The notes under the pieces were generated by a model. It was not told the DNA's origin and searched no databases. It was given only the letters and a program-made list of their open reading frames with translations. From Verticillium longisporum (lineage: Eukaryota > Ascomycota > Sordariomycetes > Glomerellales > Plectosphaerellaceae), in contig JAETXT010000012.1 of assembly GCA_019188255.1 (NCBI GenBank), positions 1 to 64,000 on the forward strand: DNA of 64,000 nucleotides, read 5' to 3'. Made by a program: the position numbers and the translations under genes. Numbering within the stretch: the first letter of the stretch is position 1; the number at the start of each line of letters is the position of its first letter. Below are positions 31,706-42,357 of this stretch, in pieces.

Positions 31706-34700
31706 CTCGGGAGGGGTGTTGGACAATGCACTGCCAGCTTTGTGGTCGCTGCTCTCAACGCTGCATTTTCCATCACCCAGTACCCGCTCAAGAACTCGGC
31801 CATTCTCGATTCAGGTTCGACCATTCACATCTTCAACAACAACAATCGTTTCACGAGGTTTCAGCAGGCAGAAGAAGGAGACTATGTCTTTGCGGGGAAA
31901 AGGAGAGTTCCCATCCGTGGATATGGGATCGTGGACATCCAGACTCGAGGGCCCAAGGGACCGAAGGTCATCAGACTGTGCGATGTGGCTCTCTGCGAAA
32001 ACTTCCCTGCAACCTTGTTTCGTTACGTCAACTGCACAAACGCGGATATTGGTGGGATAACCGCCCAAGGCAGAACTGTCTCCGAGACCGGAATCATGCG
32101 ATCGTTTCCAGACTGGCGGTTCGTCATGATCAGTTTGTCATCGAAGACATACCTCTGGGATGCCCTGACAGCGCATTCGTTACCCGACGACACCGAGCGG
32201 ATTCTTGGTCAGAGCGTACTTCCAAAGCTGATGCCCGGAAGTGGCACTTGCGACTTGGCCATCCTGGACCGCGGGCCCTTGAACATCTAGCGAACACCTC
32301 CAGGGGTGCGAGAGTCAAGGGAACAACGACCGTGGAATGCGACGGTTGCGCACTCTCCAAGATGACACGACAAGTCAGTCGCCGACCAAGGAAACTTGGC
32401 CATGCGCCCGGCGACCGACTAGCCATCGACTTTCATGATGTGACCAGGGATCAGGAGGGCCAACGCAGTGTCATGCTCGTCACCGATCGCTGGTCGGGAA
32501 TGATCTGGGACTACTACCTCACAGACAGAAGGACGGAAGTCCTGACTGCGGCAATCAAGGACCTGCTTGGCGTCCTGAAGCGGCAGTATGAGCTGGCCCC
32601 CAAGGTCATTGAATGCGACAATGAGATCATGAAGCACAGTCTCACCACCATTGCATTCCTCCGCACGCTTCATATCAAGGTCGAACCATCAGCGCCGTAT
32701 ACACCTGCCCAGAATGGGAGTGCCGAGGTGTCTGGAAGCATCATTAAGACGAAGGCCAGAGCGATGCGCGTTGGCGCCAGACTGCCGGAACACCTGTGGG
32801 TTGAGATATACCGAGCCGCTGTCTACCTCCACAACCGGACTCCGAAGTACATCTACAGCTGGCGGACTCCATACGATGGATTTCACACATTCCTGGCACA
32901 CAGGGACGGAGTTGTCGTGGAGAACCGCAAGCCATACCAAGCACACCTCCGCGTCTATGGGTGCAAGGCTTATGCCATGACCCGGGAAGCGCAACTAGGT
33001 ACACAAAAGAAACAGACTCAACCCCAAGGCATGGATTGGGTTTCTCGTGGGATACCGATCCACGAACATATACCGAATCTGGAATCCACATACTGGCAGG
33101 ATCATATCTACGAGGGACGTCATCTTCAATGAAGACGAACTCTTCAATGGGGATTTGAACCAGCTCAAGGATGATTTGCTCCACATCAGTCAGCAAGACT
33201 TGATCCATCTACTCGATAGGGTAGACCAGCCTGAACCAGACCGTGCCACCGAGGCAGTAGAAGTGCCTGACGGTGCCTTTCTACCCCAACGAACTTGGGA
33301 GGGCCTTCCTGGAGAGGACGAAGACGTTGAACCCCAGGAGAACTGGGAGGACTTCGCCGTTCAGGAAGCGGAAGGGGACACAGAAGCTGAACCGTCAGAG
33401 GCTGCGTCTGATCAACCAGCCAGGACTGGCGAGCGCTTTGGGTCAACCGGGGATGCGGAAATCGCACTGGGACTACCAGAGGGCGGCACGGAGAGCCAGG
33501 TTACGGCCGGCACCGATGACCAAGCCAAGAACTCTGACGCCCGGGCTAGAGAATACGCTACCCCTGTGTCACTTCCACCGGCAGCACTCCTGTCTTTGGT
33601 GATGCGGAACGGCTCGGATGATCTGCCTGAGGAGAGATTAACGATCTACAGAAACGCCGGACCAATTGAGGTGTGGAAAGCTGCCTTTGCTGCTGGACGT
33701 CTGGCCAATCCACTCGGCGCGATAGACGGAGAACAGATCGACAAGGCCAAGTGGCTTCGACTGCTACGAAATCCCAGGACGCTCCACAGGCGACAGATGC
33801 CTCCACTACCCAAGCACCATGGAGACTTGGCAACACATCCCATGAAAACAATGTTTGAGGAGGCGGAAGCAGCACACCTGCGCAGCCACGAAGAAATGAA
33901 CTCATGGGCGGAGATTTCCAAACATGACCTTCGAGTGCGAGGCTATCAGATCCTTGACTGCATGTGGGTTTACGTGTACAAGTTTGACAAACACGGACAG
34001 TTCCAGAAGTGCAAAGCACGCCTGGTGGTCAGAGGAGACCAACAACGTAAGTCGACTCACGAAGAGACATACGCAGCGACCCTAGCAGGGCGCTCCTTTC
34101 GGACACTCATGGCAGTCGCGGCGCGCTTCGACCTGGAACTGATCCAGTATGACGCCGTCAACGCGTTTGTGAACGCCAAGTTGGACAAGAACGTCTTCAT
34201 GCGCATGCCACCAGGGCACCGGAAACCAGGAATGATCCTGATGCTCCGGAAAGCGCTCTATGGGCTGAGAGAGTCTCCACTACTGTGGCAGAGGGAACTC
34301 ACAGCTACACTGACCGAACTCGGATTCAAACCCGTTCCTCATGAGACCTGCTGCATGACCAAGGGCGGTGTCATTATCTTCTTTTATGTCGACGACATTG
34401 TCCTGGCATACCGAAAGCAGAGGGAGGACGAGGTTGAGCGCATCACACGAGCGCTGCAAGCTAAGTACAAATTGACAGGAGGAACACCATTGCAATGGTT
34501 CCTCGGCGTTGAAATCATCAGAGACAGAGAGAACAAGCTCCTCTGGCTCTCCCAATCCGATTACCTTGACAAGATTGCTAACCTCATTGACCGCACAGAT
34601 TTGCGGCACGATGTTCCGATGAAACAGGAAGAACTCCTGCCACATGATGAACTCGCAAGCTGTGGGTCAATCCGAAGCTACCAGCGAAAGATCGGCTCAA

Positions 34701-35428
34701 TACTGTACGCTGCGGTCATCACACGACCAGACGTGGCATTCGCCGCTTCGCGACTTGCGCGACATAACTCAAACCCAGGACCCGAGCATCATACTGCAGC
34801 TGACCAGGTGCTGCTGTATCTAAGGAAAACAAAGACGATGGCGTTACAGTTCGGCGGAGACGATGTTTTCACAATGGCAAGCGACGCATCCTTCGCAGAC
34901 AATACTCTTGACCGAAAGAGCTCCCAAGCTTACGCCATGACCTTGTTTGGCGGCACAATCGGCTGGAGAGCCAATAAACAATCAACGGTCACCACGTCTA
35001 CTACCGAAGCGGAGCTCCTTGCCCTCTCACAGGCAGCCAAGGAAGCGATGTTCGTCTCTAGACTCATCAAGGAGCTCGGGGTTACCTTGGACGATGAACG
35101 CATCCGAATAAGATGTGACAACCAACAGACGATCAAACTGGTCAACAAAGACATCGCCACATTGCGGACCAAACTTCGACACGTCGACATACACAACCAC
35201 TGGTTGAGGCAGGAAGCACAGAAGAACAGGATCCTGGTGGAATATATCCCGACGGCAAACATGATCGCCGATGGACTTACGAAGCCCCTGAATCATCAAC
35301 GCCTCCAGATTTTCACGGCACAGATTGGACTCATCGATATCTCAGATCGACTGGAGGGAAGGCTACTCCGGCCCATCGAGAAACAGGAACTTTGGGAAAG
35401 AATGGAAGAGCTGGAGATCGGAGACTGA
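31706..35428 (+). CDS. pol: Pol polyprotein of the copia element (PR-INT-RT-RH), two frame changes
   Basis: In phase after the gag stop comes the aspartic protease with AILDSGSTIHIF. The frame changes at the CCC 32005-32007, after which integrase is read: NLVSLRQLHKRGYWWDN, KWHLRLGHPG and CDGCALSK (the HHCC zinc site), LAIDFHDV, ECDNE and NGSAEVSGS (the DDE core). At the A4 run 33005-33008 the frame returns, giving RLNPKAWIGFLVGYRSTN, then reverse transcriptase with QYDAVNAFVNAKLD, KALYGLRESP and FYVDDIV, and RNase H with ASDASFAD and TSTTEAE. The stop is at 35428. Adding one base at the first site and removing one at the second gives a single frame. Since the LTRs are identical, assembly error or very recent damage is more likely than age. 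Confidence 0.9.
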
Positions 35429-35450
35429 CAGTTTCCACCTGCGAGGCCTC

Positions 35451-35462
35451 AACTGGGGGGTG
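35451..35462 (+). promoter_or_regulatory. Polypurine tract of the copia element
   Basis: AACTGGGGGGTG stands directly before the 3' LTR, the expected place for the primer of plus-strand DNA synthesis. Confidence 0.7.
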
Positions 35463-35688
35463 TGTCGGATTGATGCTTGGATCCGCTTTTAAGCGTGTCT
35501 GAAATCGGGTTTATTGAATATTTCTCCATTCTGCCGCAGGGCGGTGAAGGAGTGGGGTTAAGTTTGTCACTCGACAGAACCAGTACAAAACAAGGATCAA
35601 CCAAGTTACAACCACCAAGAGGTCCTTTTAATGTGAGGACTCGGCCAGAAGTGACGAATACGATACGTGAGGCATCGAGTATCTGACA
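35463..35688 (+). repeat. 3' LTR
   Basis: 226 bp, the same as the 5' LTR by reading. It is followed by TGAA, the target-site duplicate. Confidence 0.95.
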
Positions 35689-37568
35689 TGAACTACATCC
35701 AATTTCATTATTGTACCTAATCGACCTGTCTACCCACTGTGTCAGCCACATGGCTACTGTGATGCCTATAACCAGCGAATTGTTTGACAATAAATCCAGT
35801 GGGCCTGCTTAGTCATAGAACGAGATTTGATCGACGGGTCGTCGGAACGTGCTGTGGCCTTTATCCTTGAGGAGTCTACGGCGGCGGAGCACCTATGGCA
35901 TCGACTCCTGCGCGTCGAGTAATGCGCTAGGATGATCTTTCGCTGACGAGACCGCAGCCTATCACATCCGATCTCGGGATGTGGTCACGTGATGCGATTT
36001 CCTGGATCCGGGGAATCCATCGACGTTGTCTGTAAATGTCCCATTCCTCCTCCCTCTCCCTATCTTACCCGTGACAACTTCAGCGCCTGCCACCGCCCAG
36101 ACGGTTATCTCTCCGCAGTGTTCGTCACCCTCCATCCTCCATGAAGCAAGTCAAGTACGACCTTAACAACTTTGAGTACGGCGTAAAAGAGCAAATTTAG
36201 GAACTAAACTCCCGTTTCAAGCATCTGGAATGCGATGTTAGGAAGAGCTTCAATTGTCTCGAGGCCGAGTTTTGTCGCCCTTGCATATCTAGCCAAATTC
36301 TAGGATGATGATCTATCTCTCCCCGCTGATTCCGACTCCTGTCAACAATTCTGCTGACGACTATCGAGCTTCCCGATCTCCTCTTTGAAGCCCCCGAACA
36401 CATCCTCGGCCTTGATGAGGAGAGATGCAACAAGATTGCTGCACGTGCCCAAGAACGATCCGACACCCTCAACATCCTCTGTTAAACGATCACGGTTACC
36501 CGTCCAAGACGATGTAGACGTTCAGCGCCGAAGTCTCGAGATCCGCGCCCGACCCACCCCGGCACAGCCCCAAAGCCATTTCTCCCAAGGCCTCACTGTT
36601 GCAATCAAATTTGGATGGAATGTCCGCTCCACCCTTCATCACGGAGACCTATCGTAAACGGCCCTACAGCAGAGACGAGGCAACCGGGGACGGGGGAGGA
36701 GGGCGGCGCGGGTAGACAACCTCAAGAGATTAGTCCGCCAAGAGAAGATGAAACGAAGCCCACTCACCATGAGCAGTTTCCCGTCTTGCCGCATCAGATA
36801 CCCACCGCTACTAGCCATGGCGTTGTTCCTTCTCGATAGCGATATGTGCGCGGCTTATCAACCACTCAGTCTAGAAACTTTTGCCAGGACGCTGAATCAT
36901 TTCCTCCTTCATCTTGATACGATGAAATAATCACCCCAGTATACCCACAAATTTGGGAGTTGTGCAATTGACTGGCTTAGGCCTCGTGCCTTTGCTTCAC
37001 TTGCATCTCGATTTTATTGTCATTGTTGTTAGTTGCATGTCTGTGACGGGAAATAAGTGCCGCTTTTCGGTCTCCCATACTTCCTCCGCGAAACGCCATC
37101 AATTGTCCAGGACAGGCCAGTCAGAACGGTCCCAAGGGTCTCGTACGCCAAGAGTGATGCTGTTCTCGATGAGCCACCCAGAGGCTATGCTGGTCCACGG
37201 ACGCGGGTCCCATGCAGCACAGAGGCTTAAAGTAGTAAGTCGCCATGAGAATTCTAAAACACAGCTAAGCGCCTGGTAAACAGTCAGCCCCTTACCCCTA
37301 AAAGCTAGCGGGAGATAGACAACCATTCACAAAGCTGCATAACCCAGCGAGCTAGTGGCACCGGCGCACGCCGTTGATTGGCGCACATTGAGGGCGGCGC
37401 TTGCATTGGATATGGAAGCGCTATTTCGGACAGCCGACAGATATAAGGACGAACTGGTTGGAGTACGTTTTCTCGTATGAAATATGTCTGATTGATTTTG
37501 CGGCATCTCCTCCTCTCTTCCTTCGTTTGAAATCGTCCCGGATCTTCTCCGTTCTCTGCAAGGACAGT
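35689..37568. other. Intergenic DNA with a possible coding remnant at 36,141
   Basis: From ATG 36141 the plus strand reads MKQVKYDLNNFEYGVKEQI, then TAG, then ELNSRFKHLECDVRKSF in the same frame before further stops. This resembles a helical protein broken by a CAG-to-TAG change, but the family is unknown. The rest shows nothing recognisable. Confidence 0.3.
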
Positions 37569-38149
37569 ATGGACCCTCGAAGCAAGATCTTTCGCAAAGC
37601 GCCACGCAGCATCAGAACCCGATCGGTAGTCCTCATGAAGAAGGCTGCTGAGCTGCATCATTTGGGCGCGCAAGTGACCCTAACGATCAGAGTAGACGGC
37701 GAGATCATTACCCTGAACCCTCACTATACAAAGGACGTCCCTTGCAGTGCAGAGCAACTCAACCGAGAAGGCAATGCAACCGGCCGGAGAGCGCGCTTAC
37801 TCGATGAGCCAGCTCATACGGTAGAGTTGACAGCGCTGGCAGCTTGCGGTAAGACATCTACCAATAGTGTTTGTTTGGCTCATCACCCCAGCCCTGGCGA
37901 GCGGCTAGTTTGGTGCGCTGGTCAACGAAACAAGGCCTTCTTCAGGTCTGAGAACTCAATCGATTCAATTGTTTGGTCATCACGGCTTTCAAGCACATGT
38001 ACTAATGGCTATCATAGTACCAATTGACACATAATCCAATGCTTTCCCTTCTAGACTCTATTGCTAAGGAGGAAGACGTGTCCCCCATGGTGGCCATGAT
38101 ACGAAAGCAACGCAAGCGCAATGCCGACAGATTCGATCATATGTGCTGA
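37569..38149 (+). CDS. Short MADS-box-like protein
   Basis: The ATG at 37569 starts MDPRSKIFRKAPRSIRTRSV, followed by LMKKAAELHHLGAQVTLTIRVDGEIITLN. This follows the MADS pattern R-x-x-x-L-x-K-K-A-x-E-L-x-x-L-x-x-x-x-V, with a hydrophobic strand, turn and strand. In MADS proteins this is the DNA-binding helix and beta hairpin. The upstream KRK-type basic patch is weak. A last exon, probably starting after the acceptor at about 38054, ends KEEDVSPMVAMIRKQRKRN... at TGA 38149. The intron donor is uncertain (37855 or 37945). The gene overlaps the 3' end of the minus-strand gene at 38137 by 13 bp. Many fungi carry families of such short MADS-like genes. DNA binding is inferred. Confidence 0.55.
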
Positions 38150-38889
38150 CGCGCCGAGCTGATGCAGTCGATGTACCCGGAGCACTGCTTCTTCATTGCC
38201 GGTCCGTCCTTCTCATCCCATGGAGACTTCCTCTTTCTGGGGCGGCTTGCGGAACAAGTCCACATGTTATTGGCCATGGGGAGGATGGGCGAAGACAACG
38301 TGAGTAGAGGAGGCGAATCGAGCTTGCCTTCGCTTGCGTGTGTGACTTGGCCGGGCGGAGACTGGCAAGGGCTCGTGGCAGTACTTGATGAGGGACTGCT
38401 GACCATCGCAGACAGGGCGCCGGTGCTCTCAATCAACCAAGAACTCGGACGCTCGATCAGGTGTTGGACTCGATAGCTGGGATGTGCGCGATTGATCCAT
38501 AGAAGAATGTGGTGGGAGGACCAAGCGCTCACATCAAGGGTTGATTGTACGGTTGGCAAAGGATTGTAAGCACAGCCGTGTAGGCCCTGCGTCAGGAATA
38601 TGAGTCGCAGTGAAGAGGACGAGCCAGGCTCAACATAGACAGGTAGAAGCTCTCCCTCTGTGGTGAGTAAGGCCTCCGCATGGCGTTGATTCCAGTACGT
38701 CACACGTCCGTCTTCATCCGTTGTCGCTTCAAAACGAGTGTCGGGACGCACGCCGGCAACGCATTCAAGATGCACCTGCAGTCCCTCGAGCGGAAGGCCG
38801 TCGTTGTCAAGCACTTGGCAGGTCACGGAAATCATGGCAGGCAGTTGAAGGCAGGCTTGCGAGAGAAGTGAGAAAACAGCGCGTCGCAA
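38137..38889 (-). CDS. Transthyretin / 5-hydroxyisourate-hydrolase-like protein, catalytic His missing
   Basis: From ATG 38889 (or the ATG at MISV, about 38835) the first 130 residues fit the HIUase/transthyretin fold: ISVTCQVLDNDGLPLEGLQV, FEATTDEDGRVTYW, SLRLIFLTQGLHG, then SSHHILLWINRAHPSYRV. These match the enzyme blocks C-x-HVLD, DGRV-x-x-W, and the HYHVPLLLSP...STYRG end. HIUase hydrolyses 5-hydroxyisourate in urate breakdown. Here the first catalytic His is Gln (CQVLD) and the terminal YRGS is YRV; the Arg and the second His are kept. A Ser/Pro-rich linker and a basic tail (SRPRKRKSPWDEKDGPAMKK) are added. It is therefore probably not an HIUase. A paralog lies at 43.3 kb on the other strand. 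An alternative is a Cna-B-like beta sandwich. Confidence 0.6.
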   Translation of the reverse strand: MRRAVFSLLSQACLQLPAMISVTCQVLDNDGLPLEGLQVHLECVAGVRPDTRFEATTDEDGRVTYWNQRHAEALLTTEGELLPVYVEPGSSSSLRLIFLTQGLHGCAYNPLPTVQSTLDVSAWSSHHILLWINRAHPSYRVQHLIERPSSWLIESTGALSAMVSSPSSSTATSPCQSPPGQVTHASEGKLDSPPLLTLSSPILPMANNMWTCSASRPRKRKSPWDEKDGPAMKKQCSGYIDCISSARQHI

Positions 38890-39552
38890 CAGCCCAAGTT
38901 GCTTTTAAGTATTGCTATGCGGTCACTGGTGTCCATTCCACGAAGTCAGAAGTGAAAATAAACTTCGCACGGGCTCAATGAAAGCGTAGAGCCGGATTTG
39001 ACTTTGTACTTATCGTACAGTTCACTGGCGTAGCCACTTGACTTCCAGACGCTCGAGGGCGGCACTGGTTGCCTGTGCGGCCGCGACTATCCACATGAGA
39101 GGATGCACAGCAAGGCAAGCAGTGTTGAAAGAAGCGCTGTAGCGGCTCGAGAAGAGTGAGGGGAGGCAAGCCACGCACTTGTCAGAGGCCACGGTTCCAT
39201 CTGCGCACATGCTCTTGGAAATGACCCAGCTAGTCCCGGCGAATACCTAAATTTGATTAATCATATGTGCACTCATGATGGAAAGAACCCTCCCGTAATT
39301 GAATTGTTAAATGCCCCTTCCTGATGTGGAAAGTCCGTGAGCAACATGTTTTATTGAGCCGGAGAGAATGTCATGACGCCTCAAACCGAAATTTGGATGA
39401 TTTAACAATTAATTGTGGACAAACCTTTGCGATACGGCTGGGAGCTACAAATTTTCCAATGTTTTCTGTCACCTAACTAAACCTTAGAATCTTCAGTTGA
39501 AGCAAACAGCCATCCTTCCCTATCCGAACTCAATCTTGCATCACATTTTACC
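38890..39552. promoter_or_regulatory. Divergent promoter region, AT-rich
   Basis: About 660 bp between the HIUase-like and BRCT genes, AT-rich at 39.25-39.45 kb. No coding motif. Confidence 0.35.
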
Positions 39553-40361
39553 ATGATACCCATCAACAGCGTTACCATCGTCGCGTCCATGCCTACTGAT
39601 GGTGTGACGCTTGAGGAGGCCAAATCTTGGATCAAGGAGCTGGGTGCCGTGTATCATAAACGCGTCAGGGCCTCCACGAGTGTTGTATGCACTACGCACC
39701 ACCAACTGCGGTATTGCAACCGACAAGTCCTCGGTGCTTCTCAGCAAGAAAGTTTCCTGGTTGGCTTGAATTGGCTGTTTGATTCCTGGGATAAGCATGA
39801 ATTTCTGGACCCCAATAAGTATGGAATAGGTCCGGAAAGCGATAGCTCGCCGTTCGTCTTAGACGGATGCTTAATCGCCATCACGCCGACATATCCAACA
39901 AGCAAGGAGACGGATAACTTGAATAGTGTCCGCAATGCCATCGTTAGACTTGGAGGGAGTTTGGACTTTAGCGGTGACAACCTCGACGGCATGACGCACC
40001 TATGTATCTCTGAATCAGAAGTCCCACAAAGGTCTGCTCTGATCGATATTGTGTGCTCGTACAACAGAGAGCTGCAAAAAGCCCAAATATGAGTCATAAA
40101 TTCATCAAGATTGTTCAACACGATTGGTGGAAGAAATGTCTGGACACGAAAACGAAGTTGGATGAGGAAGAATGGCTGTTGACAGTTCCAGCTGTTGCAG
40201 ATGATGGTAAACTCAGGTCTGTCCCCGGGAGGCACCATCGCTCGCTCGACGACAGGAACGAGGATGAGTCCAGTTCGGAGTCCAGCGGAGACGATAGTGC
40301 AGACGAGTATATCAAGGACGGCAGGTATGACAATGGCGGAGCTCATGCAGTGGATGGATAG
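39553..40361 (+). CDS. Tandem BRCT-domain protein
   Basis: BRCT domains are phosphopeptide-binding modules of DNA-damage proteins. From ATG 39553 the first domain reads VTIVASMPTDGVTLEEAK, LGAVYHKRV, SVVCTTHHQL and LVGLNWLFDSWDKHEFLD. The second reads GCLIAITPTYPTS, IVRLGGSLDF, LDGMTHLCI and FIKIVQHDWWKKCLDTKTKLD, with the Trp and acidic signature of the last BRCT helix. A Ser/Asp-rich acidic tail ends at 40361. The frame breaks at the A5 run 40076-40080: one more A joins NRELQK to the final helix. About 269 residues. A half-length relative lies at 59,970. There is no enzymatic domain, so it could be an adaptor for a phosphoprotein. Confidence 0.75.
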
Positions 40362-41826
40362 CAGAGATCTAGTGATCGCAAGCGTAGGTCGAAAGATAGA
40401 CGTGTTGTTGGTAGGGGCCTGCTGGCAAAGCTTCGACGGTAGCGCAGGCCGCATTGATCTGGTCAACCTTTGATTGAAAAGCTAGAATGAGGGATAGCGG
40501 TATGCCTTAGATGCTTTCATATGGATTTCTTGTGTTTGTGTTCAAGGCCCTCAAGCTTCGAGCGGTAGTATCAGATTGTTGACGCTCTACGATGTCGTGA
40601 TGGCTATGACCTTCAGAGGGCAAAATACGGGATCGGAATGATAACAATTATTACAAGTGACATGTTGCGCGGACTCCCCCAACATCGGCGTCGGGCTTGC
40701 TGATCGGGATTGGCGGTGGGGCACGACGATTTTGAAGCACGGCGTGCGGCTGGGCAATGTAATGGTCGAGACATAAGCCAAGGCGGCCTATCCTGATACG
40801 ATCGCAGCAGATGGATCTATATTCACCACCTCGAGACGCTTAGACACGATGGAAGCGATTCGAAAGATTCAACGCACTATTCAAAGCCACAACGCGTCTA
40901 GACGGCAGCCGTACTCTTTCGTCTGTCTCTTCAGCCCATGCCCTGTTGGCGTGGCTGGTACACTTCCATTGTGGCCCACCGCGCATGCGTATAATGAATG
41001 GTCTGCTGGTGTTTTGCGTCTCAACTGTATCTCCGCATCTGTGCAAACCGACCGATGCTGCAGGTTGAAACCAGCTGCCTTCAATGTGGCGGCCTGCTTG
41101 GTTGAGGATGGCTACGGCGAGCATATCAACTCTTCTGGAGGTGATCATAAAGTCAAGTCAGGGGTAGCTTTGCAGATCCGAGGGGAATCTAGCGAACCTA
41201 TGGTGGCAATAGCCAGGAATACGCTTCGCGGTGGCCTCAGGAAGTCGTAGCTCGCTGAAACAGCCTGCCTCTTGAAGTTTGGCAGCCACGGTTATTGGAG
41301 TTGCGAGAGGGTGGTTGCAGACGCCAGCGCCACAATAAGCTGTAGCCGTGCTGGGATTGATTCTGCAGACCTGGATGACATGGAAAAATAATTGATAAGG
41401 GCTCTCGTCGTACTCCTGTGAGTCTCCTCCGCTGATGTGACTACAAATGCAACGAGTTCGCTATGGACACCTCATATCTCGTCACAGTAGTGTGGTACCG
41501 GGCGAGATAGCGGCTGATCTACAAAAGTAACGCAAATGTGGACCTCAAGGCAGCTGCCATTGTGTCTGTTCCGCCTAGGCACCTTCCGCTACTCTAAGTT
41601 GCAGTGAAACTGACATGCTCACGGCGATCAGCGTGCGAAGGATCTTGTTAACAAAGCTATTCTTTTCAAAATAATCGAACTAGCCGCTCCAACGTCTCTA
41701 GACTCAGCTTCTAAAGCCTAGAACCCCCACAACGCTGCAAAGTCAAGAAGCTGCTTCCTTCGCTCCATCAGAGAACCCCTCTCCCCCGGCCCCGTCTCCA
41801 GTGAGCTACTCGTCTTCGTCATAGCA
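40362..41826. other. Intergenic DNA with one uncertain frame
   Basis: Apart from the plus-strand frame at 40849-41250, listed separately, nothing was recognised. Confidence 0.35.
40849..41250 (+). CDS. Uncertain small hypothetical protein
   Basis: An ATG-started frame of 133 codons beginning MEAIRKIQRTIQSHNASRRQ. It has a hydrophobic, Cys-containing middle (FVCLFSPCPVGVAGTLPLW) and no recognised family. The opposite strand is also open over much of the region. It could be chance; I keep it only because it has an ATG and stays open for 400 bp. Confidence 0.25.
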   Translation: MEAIRKIQRTIQSHNASRRQPYSFVCLFSPCPVGVAGTLPLWPTAHAYNEWSAGVLRLNCISASVQTDRCCRLKPAAFNVAACLVEDGYGEHINSSGGDHKVKSGVALQIRGESSEPMVAIARNTLRGGLRKS

Positions 41827-42357
41827 CTAGATGCAAGAACTATACAGACTATCGTCATCATCATCGGAGAAGGCACTTCGGCCTATGGGAATCATGCCCT
41901 GTGAATCGCCACTGGACAACGACGATATCTCTGCCGACTCCATCTCCAGCGACTTTCGCATCCACTTTTTGTATTCCGAAAATGCCTTGTTGACGGCGCT
42001 AATCACTCTTGCAATTCGTCGGCTCTGTTCCGCATTGTCATGACGTGCGCGGTCCAGCTCTTGGACGAGGTCTTCGATACGATTCTTGTCGGTGCGCTGT
42101 GCTGCACGTAACATTGCTACTTCTTGCCTTAGTGTCTCATTGTCTCTTCGTAGCAATTGGGCCTTTTGCGGTGGGTCTTCTTCGAGGCTAAGAATCTCCT
42201 CCGCAGGCTCGCTGGACGCGAACGTCACTGGCGGGCGTTTCCACAGCTTGTGCAGGTCGCGCATTCGTCGACTTCGGTCATCCTCCTTGTGCTGTTGCTT
42301 CGCCCTAGATGGCAAGGCCGGAAGGCTCTTTTCTGTCACGGATGGCTCGGTACGCAT
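41827..42357 (-). CDS. Coiled-coil hypothetical protein
   Basis: The ATG at 42357 begins MRTEPSVTEKSLPALPSRAK. A basic segment (DDRSRRMRDLHKLWKRPP) is followed by a coiled coil of about 80 residues, with heptads visible in QLLRRDNETLRQEVAMLRAA and NRIEDLVQELDRARHDNAEQ, then a serine/aspartate tail ending DDDDDSLYSSCI. About 176 residues. The upstream minus-strand frame stays open to 42684, but its composition suggests 5' UTR. The short basic region before the coil does not fit a bZIP. It may be a dimeric scaffold. No family recognised. Confidence 0.5.
   Translation of the reverse strand: MRTEPSVTEKSLPALPSRAKQQHKEDDRSRRMRDLHKLWKRPPVTFASSEPAEEILSLEEDPPQKAQLLRRDNETLRQEVAMLRAAQRTDKNRIEDLVQELDRARHDNAEQSRRIARVISAVNKAFSEYKKWMRKSLEMESAEISSLSSGDSQGMIPIGRSAFSDDDDDSLYSSCI

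Larger units (their letters stand above)
30164..35688 (+). mobile_element. Complete Ty1/copia-type LTR retrotransposon (5.5 kb)
   Basis: The element is bounded by two 226-bp LTRs that appear identical, each beginning TGTCGG and ending CTGACA. It is flanked by the 4-bp direct repeat TGAA (30160-30163 and 35689-35692). The gene order is gag, protease, integrase, reverse transcriptase, RNase H, which defines Ty1/copia (Pseudoviridae-type) elements. A primer-binding region and a G-rich polypurine tract lie in the expected places. Identical LTRs mean the insertion is recent. The Gag-Pol frame is interrupted by one stop and two single-base frame changes at homopolymers. It lies about 200 bp beyond the upstream end of the FunK1 pseudogene. 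Confidence 0.95.

Noticed and set aside
31702..32003. Plus-strand frame overlapping the gag end and protease as a separate protein
   Set aside because: The part before about 32,003 is a shadow of the protease frame; only the part after that is genuine integrase coding sequence.
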